DNA from: Neorhizobium petrolearium
GTDB taxonomy: Bacteria; Pseudomonadota; Alphaproteobacteria; Rhizobiales; Rhizobiaceae
Assembly (NCBI RefSeq): GCF_017873175.1
Contig: NZ_JAGGJW010000002.1
Span: 62,001 to 126,000, forward strand
Direction: 5' to 3'
DNA: 64,000 nucleotides
In this document: positions 8,488 to 15,082 of the stretch, piece after piece
Numbering within the stretch: the stretch's first letter is position 1
How the letters are laid out: the number at the start of each line of letters is the position of its first letter
Notes under the pieces: model-generated
Database searches by the model: none
Seen by the model: only the letters and a program-made list of their open reading frames with translations
Told to the model about the DNA's origin: nothing
Program-made: the position numbers and the translations under genes

Positions 8488-9294
8488 TCACTTCCGGGGC
8501 GATTTCCGTTCTGCCTCAAGGCTCTTCTTGAGCGCCGCCGTGATGTCGATGACGTTGCTCGGCCGCTCCGGCGCCTTCTCCTGGGTACGCTTCTTCGTCT
8601 TGCGGCCTTTCCTGCGTTCGGCGATGATGTCGAGAAGCCGGTCCTGCACCGGATCGTCTGCCATCGATGGCTTCCAAGCCTCGGTGCGCTCCTCGATGAT
8701 CTTCTCCATCATCGCCAGATGCTTGGCGCCCGGCTTTTCCTTCGGTATCTCTGCGGCATAATCATCGGCATCGCGCACCTCGTCGCCGTAGCGAAGCGTC
8801 CAGACAACGATCCCCTTGTCCTTCGGCAGCAGAAGCACCGCCCGCTCGCGGCGGTACATAACAAGCCGGGCGACGCCGCCCGTTTTGGTCTTCGCCATCG
8901 CCTCGCGGATGACGGCAAAAGCCTCTGCGCTCACCTCGTCGTCCGGTGCCAGATAATGCGGCCTGTCGTACCATATCCAGCCGATCGAATTGGCCGGCAC
9001 GAAGGTCTCGATGTCGATCGTGCGCGTGCTCTCAAGTCCGACGTCATCGAGTTCCTCGTCCTCGAAAAGCACATAGTCGTCCTCGCCCTTGGGATAACCC
9101 TTCACCTGATCGTCGTCTTCGACCGCCTCGCCGGTATCCGCATCCACATACTGGCTGAGGACACGGTTGTGGGTCTTTCGATTGACGTTGTGGAAACGCA
9201 CCCTGGCGCCTTCGGAAACGGCAGGCGTCATCGTCACCCGGCAGGTGACGAGCGAGAGCTTCAGATAACCTTTCCAGAATACACGCGGCGCCAC
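8488..9294 (-). CDS. ku: Ku protein, NHEJ DNA-end binding (second copy)
   Basis: This 268-aa Ku paralogue of the gene at 4780 starts APRVFWKGYLKLSLVTC and has the conserved core (NVNRKTHNRVLSQYVDADTG, YDRPHYLAP). The C-terminal tail is shorter and basic (RRKGRKTKKRTQEKAPERP). The frame is open upstream, but GTG 9294 has AAGGAG 7 nt before it, so the N-terminal extension is not real. It faces the ku-ligD operon tail to tail. Its promoter (9320-9344) abuts that of the small gene at 9403. Two Ku paralogues could form hetero-oligomers or act under different conditions; both arrangements are known for rhizobia with several ku genes. Confidence 0.93.
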   Translation of the reverse strand: MAPRVFWKGYLKLSLVTCRVTMTPAVSEGARVRFHNVNRKTHNRVLSQYVDADTGEAVEDDDQVKGYPKGEDDYVLFEDEELDDVGLESTRTIDIETFVPANSIGWIWYDRPHYLAPDDEVSAEAFAVIREAMAKTKTGGVARLVMYRRERAVLLLPKDKGIVVWTLRYGDEVRDADDYAAEIPKEKPGAKHLAMMEKIIEERTEAWKPSMADDPVQDRLLDIIAERRKGRKTKKRTQEKAPERPSNVIDITAALKKSLEAERKSPRK

Positions 9295-9319
9295 GGCAGA
9301 ACTCCTTCCTTTCCGCGAT

Positions 9320-9603
<284 letters not shown>

Positions 9604-9632
9604 ACAAGAACAAAATCCGTGTGGAACAATTC

Positions 9633-9667
9633 AGGCGTCTTCCGTGATAGGAAGACGCCTTATTTCA
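9633..9667 (+). terminator. Rho-independent terminator after the 9403 gene
   Basis: AGGCGTCTTCC (9633-9643) pairs perfectly with GGAAGACGCCT (9650-9660) over a 6-nt loop, giving an 11-bp stem. The T-rich tail TATTTC follows. Confidence 0.85.
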
Positions 9668-9816
9668 TTTGTGTCGGTATTTCATGCATCCCTGTGACTT
9701 TTTCGGGATATCCGAAGTCGACCATATTGCGGTAAGGAGGGCGATAGCGGAATTATCGGCGAGGCGGACATTATTTCGGCGCGAGTTTGCCGATATTGGT
9801 TACGTCAGAGGTCGGG

Positions 9817-9996
9817 ATGGCGAAGCAAAACACTCCGGTTGAGGAACAGGAAGTCAGGATGGGAAGGCGCGTGAACCGCCGGGTCTCGGTCCTGCTCGCC
9901 GAAATCGAGAAGGAAGAAATCCCCGATCGTCTGCTCGAACTGGCGCGCGAGCTGCAGAAGGCGCTCAACGAAAAGATGGGCAGCCCTGCCGGCTGA
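9817..9996 (+). CDS. NepR-like small protein (possible anti-sigma factor)
   Basis: This 59-aa protein is helical and charged. Residues ~14-46 read as NRRVSVLLAEIEKEEIPDRL followed by LELARELQKALNEK. The pattern E-x-IPDRLLEL with a preceding amphipathic helix resembles the core of NepR, the anti-sigma factor that binds EcfG and is released by phosphorylated PhyR (there, E-P-[IV]-PDR-[FL]-LDLL). The start is ATG 9817 with AGAGGTCGGG upstream. I found no EcfG box directly upstream. The match is by eye and the Pro before IPDR is replaced, so it may instead be an unrelated small helical protein. Partner candidates are the sigma factor at 4117 or a paralogue elsewhere. Confidence 0.5.
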   Translation: MAKQNTPVEEQEVRMGRRVNRRVSVLLAEIEKEEIPDRLLELARELQKALNEKMGSPAG

Positions 9997-10004
9997 AGCG
10001 CGTC

Positions 10005-10334
10005 TCAAAGTTGGGTCGAGATCAGATTGTCGGTGCGCACCCGGCCTGCCACGACACCTCTCGGGCCCTCCGCCTCGTAACGTCCGCTCCCATCCTCGAG
10101 CACCGTATAGAGCTTTTCGTTGCGGAAGGCGCTTGCCATTCCGGTCGAGTTACCTTCCGAAGGTGAAGCGTCGATCTCGGTAAAATCGAGCTCCGCCGCA
10201 CTCGCGACGAGGCGCGCGTCACCCGCGGTTCTGGCCCGGACCACCACCTCGCCGTGCGGCGGCGAATTCTGCCAGTTCGGGTCATCGGGAGCCGCGTTCG
10301 GCACCAGCCGATAGATCTTCAGCTTTTCCTGCAT
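10005..10334 (-). CDS. Conserved hypothetical protein
   Basis: This 109-aa cytoplasmic protein has no recognised catalytic motif. It contains the segment GEVVVRARTAGDARLVASAA, which in many rhizobial hypothetical proteins pairs with a C-terminal beta-rich part (YTVLEDGSGRYEAEGPRG). The sequence suggests a small beta domain handling a charged surface, but no function can be assigned. The start is ATG 10334 with GGGAGAGAG immediately upstream; the frame extends further 5' without support. An exact EcfG promoter at 10374-10398 drives it, divergent from the hydrolase gene at 10473. Confidence 0.75.
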   Translation of the reverse strand: MQEKLKIYRLVPNAAPDDPNWQNSPPHGEVVVRARTAGDARLVASAAELDFTEIDASPSEGNSTGMASAFRNEKLYTVLEDGSGRYEAEGPRGVVAGRVRTDNLISTQL

Positions 10335-10373
10335 CTCTCTCTCCCTTGAGACATCACATCTGCTGCTGTTCGC

Positions 10374-10398
10374 AACGTTCTCGGTCAGGCCCGGTTCC
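10374..10398 (-). promoter_or_regulatory. EcfG-type promoter of the 10005-10334 gene (exact match)
   Basis: Minus strand GGAAC (10398-10394), 16 nt, CGTT (10377-10374): exact consensus, 40 nt before the start codon. Confidence 0.75.
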
Positions 10399-10410
10399 AT
10401 CACCGGCGGT

Positions 10411-10436
10411 GGAACTTTTGCCGCCGCTTTTCTGTT
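10411..10436 (+). promoter_or_regulatory. EcfG-type promoter of the isochorismatase-family gene
   Basis: GGAAC (10411-10415), 17 nt, TGTT (10433-10436), matching GGAAC-N19-TT. It lies 13 nt from the divergent promoter at 10374-10398. Confidence 0.5.
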
Positions 10437-10472
10437 CCTGACCACCGTGGAAGTTTTCTATTCCTGACAAGT

Positions 10473-11078
10473 ATGGAAGCTGAAGAAGACATGAAGGACC
10501 CGCATCACTGCCGGCATCTTTGCGTCGACATGCAGCGCATGTTCGCGGAAGACACGCCCTGGAATATTCCATGGATGCAGCGCGTGCGCCAACCGGTCGC
10601 GATGATTGCCGCAGCCTTTCCTGCAGGTACGATCTTTACTCGCTTCGTCCCCCCGACAACGCCTGCCGAAGCCCAGGGGAGTTGGCGCGACTATTACGAG
10701 AAATGGCCGATGATGACGCGCGGCGAGCTCGGCGACGAGATGGTCGACATTCTTCCGGAGCTGAGGGCACTGGCTCCTCCCGCAATCGTCTTCGACAAGA
10801 TGGTCTACTCGCCCTGGTTCGACAACCGGCTTCATCATTTCCTTCGAGGCCAGGGCGTCACCACGCTGATCATCTCCGGTGGGGAGACGGATGTCTGCGT
10901 CCTTGCCGCCATTCTCGGCGCCGTGGACCTCGGCTATGCGATCATTCTCGTCAAAGATGCAATCTGTAGCGCCTCCGACGAGACGCATGACGCATCCCTC
11001 GCCCTTTTCGGCAGGCGTTTTTCGAACCAGATCCGGCTCGCCGACACGGACGAGGTGCTGCGCTGGTGGAAAGGATGA
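10473..11078 (+). CDS. Isochorismatase-family cysteine hydrolase
   Basis: This 201-aa protein has the family's Rossmann-like fold and catalytic triad. Asp19 lies in HLCVDMQRMF, Lys109 in VFDKMVYSPW and Cys142 in GGETDVCVLAA. A cis-peptide-type Gly-Gly-x-x-Thr loop precedes the cysteine. The family hydrolyses isochorismate, nicotinamide, ureidoacrylate, N-carbamoyl compounds and others; nothing here fixes the substrate. The start could be ATG 10473 or ATG 10491; the second is preceded by GAAGAAG. It sits between EcfG-type promoters, so a stress-linked amidase or metabolite-repair role is plausible. Confidence 0.85.
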   Translation: MEAEEDMKDPHHCRHLCVDMQRMFAEDTPWNIPWMQRVRQPVAMIAAAFPAGTIFTRFVPPTTPAEAQGSWRDYYEKWPMMTRGELGDEMVDILPELRALAPPAIVFDKMVYSPWFDNRLHHFLRGQGVTTLIISGGETDVCVLAAILGAVDLGYAIILVKDAICSASDETHDASLALFGRRFSNQIRLADTDEVLRWWKG

Positions 11079-11089
11079 CGACGATTTCC

Positions 11090-11114
11090 GGAACCTTTGC
11101 GGCAACGGGCAGTT
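11090..11114 (+). promoter_or_regulatory. Possible EcfG-type promoter of the 11156 gene
   Basis: GGAAC (11090-11094), 16 nt, AGTT (11111-11114), fitting GGAAC-N18-TT. It starts just after the stop of the previous gene. Confidence 0.4.
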
Positions 11115-11155
11115 TTGCGGACATAGGCGACAAGTTCCCAGACAAGGAGAAAGCA

Positions 11156-11341
11156 ATGGCCGATAACTTCTGGTTCATAGTCGTGGCGATCGGGCCGATC
11201 CTTCTCGGTGCTGCGATCGCCTACGCGCTGTTACAGCGCCGTCGCCTGACAGACCGCGAAAAAGAGCAGCAGGACGAGGCGATAGAGCGTCTCTACGACA
11301 AGCCGCCGGGCGGCCGCGAACCTCATCCGCACAGCCGCTGA
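11156..11341 (+). CDS. Small single-span membrane protein
   Basis: This 61-aa protein has one N-terminal hydrophobic helix (about residues 5-26, WFIVVAIGPILLGAAIAYAL). A positively charged RRR stop and a soluble, charged C-terminal tail (LTDREKEQQDEAIERLYD) follow. The layout predicts N-out/C-in insertion in the inner membrane. The start ATG 11156 is preceded by AAGGAGAAAGCA. Similar short membrane proteins are common near stress genes in rhizobia, but no function is known. It lies between two EcfG-type promoters. Confidence 0.75.
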   Translation: MADNFWFIVVAIGPILLGAAIAYALLQRRRLTDREKEQQDEAIERLYDKPPGGREPHPHSR

Positions 11342-11349
11342 CTGGAACA

Positions 11350-11374
11350 GGAACCTTCGTGGCACCTCGTCGTT
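11350..11374 (+). promoter_or_regulatory. EcfG-type promoter of the DUF892 gene at 11429 (exact match)
   Basis: GGAAC (11350-11354), 16 nt, CGTT (11371-11374): exact consensus, 54 nt before the start codon. Confidence 0.75.
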
Positions 11375-11428
11375 AGGTGCCCCGCAATACCTTTTCATCC
11401 AACACCTATAAAACCCAAGGAGAGAGCA

Positions 11429-11926
11429 ATGGCCAGCAAGACCCTCGACGACCTTTTCCATGAAACCCTGAAAGACATTTATTATGCCGAACGCCAGATC
11501 GTGAAGGCTCTTCCGAAGATGGCGCGCGGCGCCCGGGATGAAAAGCTGAAGGCCGCTTTCGAGAAACACCGCGATGAGACTGAAGGCCAGATCGAACGCC
11601 TGAAACAGGTCTTCGAAATCATCGGCAAGCGGGCCCAGGGCAAGACCTGCCCGGCGATTGACGGCATCATCGAAGAGGGCGAGGAAATCCTCGACGAGTT
11701 CAAGGGCAATCCTGCGCTTGACGCTGGCCTGCTCGCTGCCGCACAGGCGGTCGAGCATTACGAAATCAGCCGTTATGGTACGCTGCGCACCTGGGCCCAG
11801 CAGCTTGGCCTCAAGGACGCCGTGAAGCTCCTGGAGGAAACGCTCGCCGAGGAAAGCAAGACGGACGAGGCCTTGACCAGCCTTGCCAAATCCGCCGTCA
11901 ACATGGCGGCTCAGAAGGCCGCCTGA
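11429..11926 (+). CDS. Ferritin-like DUF892 (YciE/YciF family) protein
   Basis: This 165-aa four-helix-bundle protein begins with the family signature LFHETLKDIYYAERQIVKAL and carries the paired metal-site patterns E-x-x-H at KHRDETEGQIERL and AVEHYEISRYG. YciF-type proteins are stress-induced dimeric ferritin-like proteins with an uncertain metal function. Length matches the family (~165 aa). The start ATG 11429 has AAGGAGAGAGCA upstream. It has an exact EcfG promoter and a strong terminator-type hairpin downstream. A second, divergent member of the same fold lies at 57426-57938. Confidence 0.9.
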   Translation: MASKTLDDLFHETLKDIYYAERQIVKALPKMARGARDEKLKAAFEKHRDETEGQIERLKQVFEIIGKRAQGKTCPAIDGIIEEGEEILDEFKGNPALDAGLLAAAQAVEHYEISRYGTLRTWAQQLGLKDAVKLLEETLAEESKTDEALTSLAKSAVNMAAQKAA

Positions 11927-11974
11927 GGCTTTCGATGAATGGGGCGCCGGTAAAGCCGCACAGCCCCTTTTCCC

Positions 11975-12010
11975 TGAGCAAAAGCCCGGTCAAAGCTGGG
12001 CTTTTGCTCA
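11975..12010 (+). terminator. Terminator-type hairpin after the DUF892 gene
   Basis: TGAGCAAAAGCCC (11975-11987) pairs perfectly with GGGCTTTTGCTCA (11998-12010) over a 10-nt loop. The core AGCCC/GGGCT is followed by TTTT, so it can act as an intrinsic terminator whose T-tract can also pair. In the rest of the gap 11927-12322 I see only the promoter at 12271 and a short direct repeat AAAATACCCCC (about 12175-12200). Confidence 0.7.
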
Positions 12011-12270
12011 CCCAAGGCGGAATGAGATGAGCATTTGCCATGGCTGGAGCGGAATGCCGGTGTGATAATAGGACGCAGATCGAATGGCGCTTATAATATG
12101 GACCCGAGCAGTTGCATGAAGGATTATATCGCAGTACCTTTGATTTGGATGCGCTCCTTCCCGGCGGCGACAAAAAATACCCCCAACTGCCAGAAAATAC
12201 CCCCCGGGGCCGATTTTTGAGTTCATGGCCGTGCTCTGCTGGCCAGGGTGCAATTTTTCGTTTGGACGAT

Positions 12271-12295
12271 GGAACTTTTCTGCGCTGCACACGTT
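12271..12295 (+). promoter_or_regulatory. EcfG-type promoter of the DUF2934 gene (exact match)
   Basis: GGAAC (12271-12275), 16 nt, CGTT (12292-12295): exact consensus, 27 nt before the start codon. Confidence 0.75.
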
Positions 12296-12322
12296 GGGGC
12301 GTTCGGTCGAATGGAGACGATA

Positions 12323-12682
12323 ATGGCGGAATCCGAGGAAGATTGGATCAAGAGGCGGGCATACGCTTTGTGGGAAGAGGAAGGTTACCCTTCCGGTAAG
12401 GATCGGGAGCATTGGGAAAGGGCGAAGCTGGAGCATGCGACGCTCAAGCCGACCGCCTCGAACACGCCACCAACAGCAAGTCCCCGTAAGAAGGCAGCCG
12501 CAGTCGTAAAACCTCCAAAGGCAGCAGCGCCGAAAGCTCCAAAGACTGTCACGAAGACGGCCACATCGAAGCCGGCATCAACAGGGACTGCTGCCAAGAC
12601 GACTTCGAAGGCCCCCGCAGCTATTCCGGCGGCGGTCGAACCGGCGAAAAAGCGCTCCAAGAAAGTGCCGGCCGGCCAGTAA
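12323..12682 (+). CDS. DUF2934 protein with a basic Lys/Ala/Pro tail
   Basis: This 119-aa protein has an N-terminal DUF2934 segment (SEEDWIKRRAYALWEEEGYP, then SGKDREHWERA). The remaining ~80 residues are low-complexity Lys/Ala/Pro/Thr resembling histone H1-like tails (KKAAAVVKPPKAAAPKAPKT). Such a tail may bind DNA or another polyanion, but that is inference. The start ATG 12323 has GGAG 6 nt upstream; ATG 12311 is an alternative. An exact EcfG promoter precedes it. Together with Ku and topoisomerase IB it adds to the DNA-protection theme. Confidence 0.8.
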   Translation: MAESEEDWIKRRAYALWEEEGYPSGKDREHWERAKLEHATLKPTASNTPPTASPRKKAAAVVKPPKAAAPKAPKTVTKTATSKPASTGTAAKTTSKAPAAIPAAVEPAKKRSKKVPAGQ

Positions 12683-12818
12683 CGCCGCCCGGACCGTATA
12701 CATCAAGACCAGTTTCATCAATCGCGGCGAGTGGCATTGTCGCGAGAGCGTATTTTCTTGCCTTGGAAGATTGAGATGACCGTTGCGTCTGAGCTCCGCC
12801 CGACACCGAACCCGACAG

Positions 12819-12844
12819 GGAACATTGGCCATGGCCGAAATGTT
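12819..12844 (+). promoter_or_regulatory. EcfG-type promoter of glgA
   Basis: GGAAC (12819-12823), 17 nt, TGTT (12841-12844), matching GGAAC-N19-TT, 35 nt before the glgA start. Confidence 0.5.
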
Positions 12845-12879
12845 CCGAGGGGTGCAAACGGCCCACGGCGGAGGCGGAC

Positions 12880-14460
12880 ATGATGAACGCTCACGCCCCC
12901 CTCGGCAATACGCACCGCGATCAGCACACCATGTCTGGGAGCGTGGTCACCCCGGTCGAGGAAACGCGGGTGCAGCCGCAAATGAGGGTGCTGTCGGTCA
13001 CGTCCGAGATCTTTCCATTCGTGAAGACGGGCGGCCTGGCGGATGTGACAGGTTCCCTGCCCAAAGCGCTTGCCCCGCTTGGCATAGAAACGACGTCGTT
13101 GATCCCCGGATATCCGAATGTGATGCGGCAATTGCAAAGCGCCGTGCCGCTCGTAGCCTTCGACAGCCTGCTGGGCGAAAAGGCCTTGCTCTTGCACACC
13201 CGTATCGAGGGCCTCAGCCTTTTCGTGCTCGACGCGCCCACTCTCTATGACCGCCTGGGCGGTCCCTATGTCGATGAACGGGGCATCGACCATCCCGACA
13301 ACTGGAAGCGGTTTGCCGCCCTTTCGCTGGCCGCGGCGGAAATCGCCGGCGGCGTCCTGCCCGCCTGGCGTCCCGATCTCGTCCACACACACGATTGGCA
13401 ATCGGCGCTCGCCTCCGTCTACATGCGGGAACGGGGCTGCTCGACGCCGGTCGTGCTGACGATCCACAACCTGGCCTTCCAGGGCCAATATCCCGCGAAC
13501 CTGCTCGACAAACTCGGATTGCCTCCGGAAGCATATTCCATGGATCGGATGGAATATTTCGGGGACATCAGCTTCCTTAAGGGCGGGCTGCAGACAGCCG
13601 ACGCGATCACCACCGTCAGCCCGACCTATGCGCGCGAAATCCTCACGCCACGCTTCGGCATGGGCATGAACGGCGTTCTGAACGAACGCGTCTCGGTCCT
13701 GCGCGGCATCGTCAACGGCATCGATCTCGACGTTTGGAATCCCTCGACGGATCCGCACCTGCCGCGCAACTACGACATCAACAGCCTGCGCCGCAAACGC
13801 GACAATCGCGTCGTTCTGCTGCAAAAATTCGGGCTCGACCCGTCGGACACCGGTCCGGTCTTTTCCGCAGTCAGTCGGTTCACCTGGCAGAAGGGTATCG
13901 ACATGCTCGCCGAAACCGCCGACGAGGTGATTCACAACGGCGGCAAGGTGATCGTGTTTGGCCAGGGCGACCGCGAGATCGAACAGGCACTTCTGGATAC
14001 TGCCTCGCGTTTTCCTGGCCGCATGGCCGTCCATATCGGCTATGACGAGCCGACGGCGCATCTGATCCACGGCGGCTCGGATGCGATCGTGCAACCGTCC
14101 CGCTTCGAGCCATGCGGCCTCACTCAGCTCTATGCCCTGCGCTACGGCTGCGTGCCGGTCGTCTCGCGAACCGGCGGGCTCTCCGAAACCATCATCGACG
14201 CCAATGATGCGGCAATGTCGGCCCGCGTGGCAACAGGCTTCCAGTTTCATCCGGTCACGACGGACGGGTTGCGCCTGGCGCTTCGCCGCGCACTGCAAAC
14301 CTATGCCGATCCGAAAATGTGGGCTCGCTTGCAGAACCAGGGGATGAAAGCGAAATTCTCCTGGGAACGAAGCGCCCACCAATATGCTGCTGTCTATGCC
14401 AGCCTGGCGCGCAAATCCGGGCGGGTTCCGGCGAGCGAGATGCGTCGCGCCACGCTCTGA
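12880..14460 (+). CDS. glgA: Glycogen synthase (ADP-glucose, GT5)
   Basis: This 526-aa enzyme transfers glucose from ADP-glucose to alpha-1,4-glucan. The GT5 motif K-x-G-G-L is at residues 49-53 (FVKTGGLADV). The C-terminal GT-B domain has the sugar-nucleotide motif PSRFEPCGLTQLYALRYG. Compared with most GlgA proteins, which begin MRVLSVTSEIFP, there is a 34-residue N-terminal extension. It is supported by the ribosome site GGAGGCGG before ATG 12880; ATG 12982 has no good site. No glgB, glgC or glgP lies nearby; glgX does (15083-17161). An EcfG-type promoter suggests stress- or stationary-phase glycogen synthesis. Confidence 0.93.
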   Translation: MMNAHAPLGNTHRDQHTMSGSVVTPVEETRVQPQMRVLSVTSEIFPFVKTGGLADVTGSLPKALAPLGIETTSLIPGYPNVMRQLQSAVPLVAFDSLLGEKALLLHTRIEGLSLFVLDAPTLYDRLGGPYVDERGIDHPDNWKRFAALSLAAAEIAGGVLPAWRPDLVHTHDWQSALASVYMRERGCSTPVVLTIHNLAFQGQYPANLLDKLGLPPEAYSMDRMEYFGDISFLKGGLQTADAITTVSPTYAREILTPRFGMGMNGVLNERVSVLRGIVNGIDLDVWNPSTDPHLPRNYDINSLRRKRDNRVVLLQKFGLDPSDTGPVFSAVSRFTWQKGIDMLAETADEVIHNGGKVIVFGQGDREIEQALLDTASRFPGRMAVHIGYDEPTAHLIHGGSDAIVQPSRFEPCGLTQLYALRYGCVPVVSRTGGLSETIIDANDAAMSARVATGFQFHPVTTDGLRLALRRALQTYADPKMWARLQNQGMKAKFSWERSAHQYAAVYASLARKSGRVPASEMRRATL

Positions 14461-14555
14461 ACGATCTGTCCGGACAGCCCGGCGTTTGTCGCCAGTTGAA
14501 GAATCGGATAGCGAATCGTCCGCGCAACGCAGATTTGCTTCTGACAGGCTTTCCG

Positions 14556-15065
14556 ATGAACAATCCGACACGGACCATGATCGTTATGGACTCGGGGCGT
14601 TCGCGTTTCCAGTTTCGAACCGCAGCGCTCATCCGCGCCAATGGACATCTACTCATCCACCGGGGAACGACCGAACCCTTCTGGTCGCTTCCGGGCGGCC
14701 GCGTGGAATTTCAGGAAGCAACGACGGAAACGCTGGCGCGGGAAATCGAGGAGGAAATCGGATGCCGGGCAGCCATCGGTCCGTTGCGCTTTGTCATCGA
14801 GAACTTCTTCACACTGGACGGGCGGACAGTCCATGAAGTCGGCTTTTATTACGAGACCGAACTACTGCGCCCCATGCCTTTCCACGAAAATGAGGTCGTC
14901 CACCGTTGTCGCGACGGTTCCAACGACCTGGAATTCCGCTGGGTTCGCCCCACGGCAGGCACGCTTGACGAATATGACCTGAAGCCCTTTCCGCTCCGTG
15001 CGTTGATTGCCGGCACGTCAAGCGACATCATCACGCATCTGGTCTATCGAGATCATGCCACCTGA
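14556..15065 (+). CDS. Nudix hydrolase
   Basis: This 169-aa protein has a complete Nudix box, G-x5-E-x7-RE-I-x-EE-x-G (residues ~48-70), in the stretch GGRVEFQEATTETLAREIEE. Nudix enzymes hydrolyse nucleoside diphosphates linked to another group (NDP-sugars, NADH, oxidised dNTPs). Its place between glgA and glgX makes a nucleotide-sugar or a damaged nucleotide a reasonable guess, but the substrate is not determinable. ATG 14556 is chosen because the domain starts soon after; the ribosome site is weak (ACAGG). It lies 95 nt after glgA and may be co-transcribed with it. Confidence 0.85.
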   Translation: MNNPTRTMIVMDSGRSRFQFRTAALIRANGHLLIHRGTTEPFWSLPGGRVEFQEATTETLAREIEEEIGCRAAIGPLRFVIENFFTLDGRTVHEVGFYYETELLRPMPFHENEVVHRCRDGSNDLEFRWVRPTAGTLDEYDLKPFPLRALIAGTSSDIITHLVYRDHAT

Positions 15066-15082
15066 GAGATACCTGACGAGCC

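Noticed and set aside
9623..9648. GGAAC at 9623 as an EcfG promoter for the NepR-like gene
   Set aside because: No TT at the required 18-19 nt spacing, and the site is overlapped by the terminator hairpin.
12175..12200. Direct repeat AAAATACCCCC as a CRISPR-like or att site
   Set aside because: Only two short copies, with no spacer series or integrase nearby.
12718..14571. 617-codon minus-strand frame opposite glgA
   Set aside because: Antisense to glycogen synthase with no recognisable protein content.
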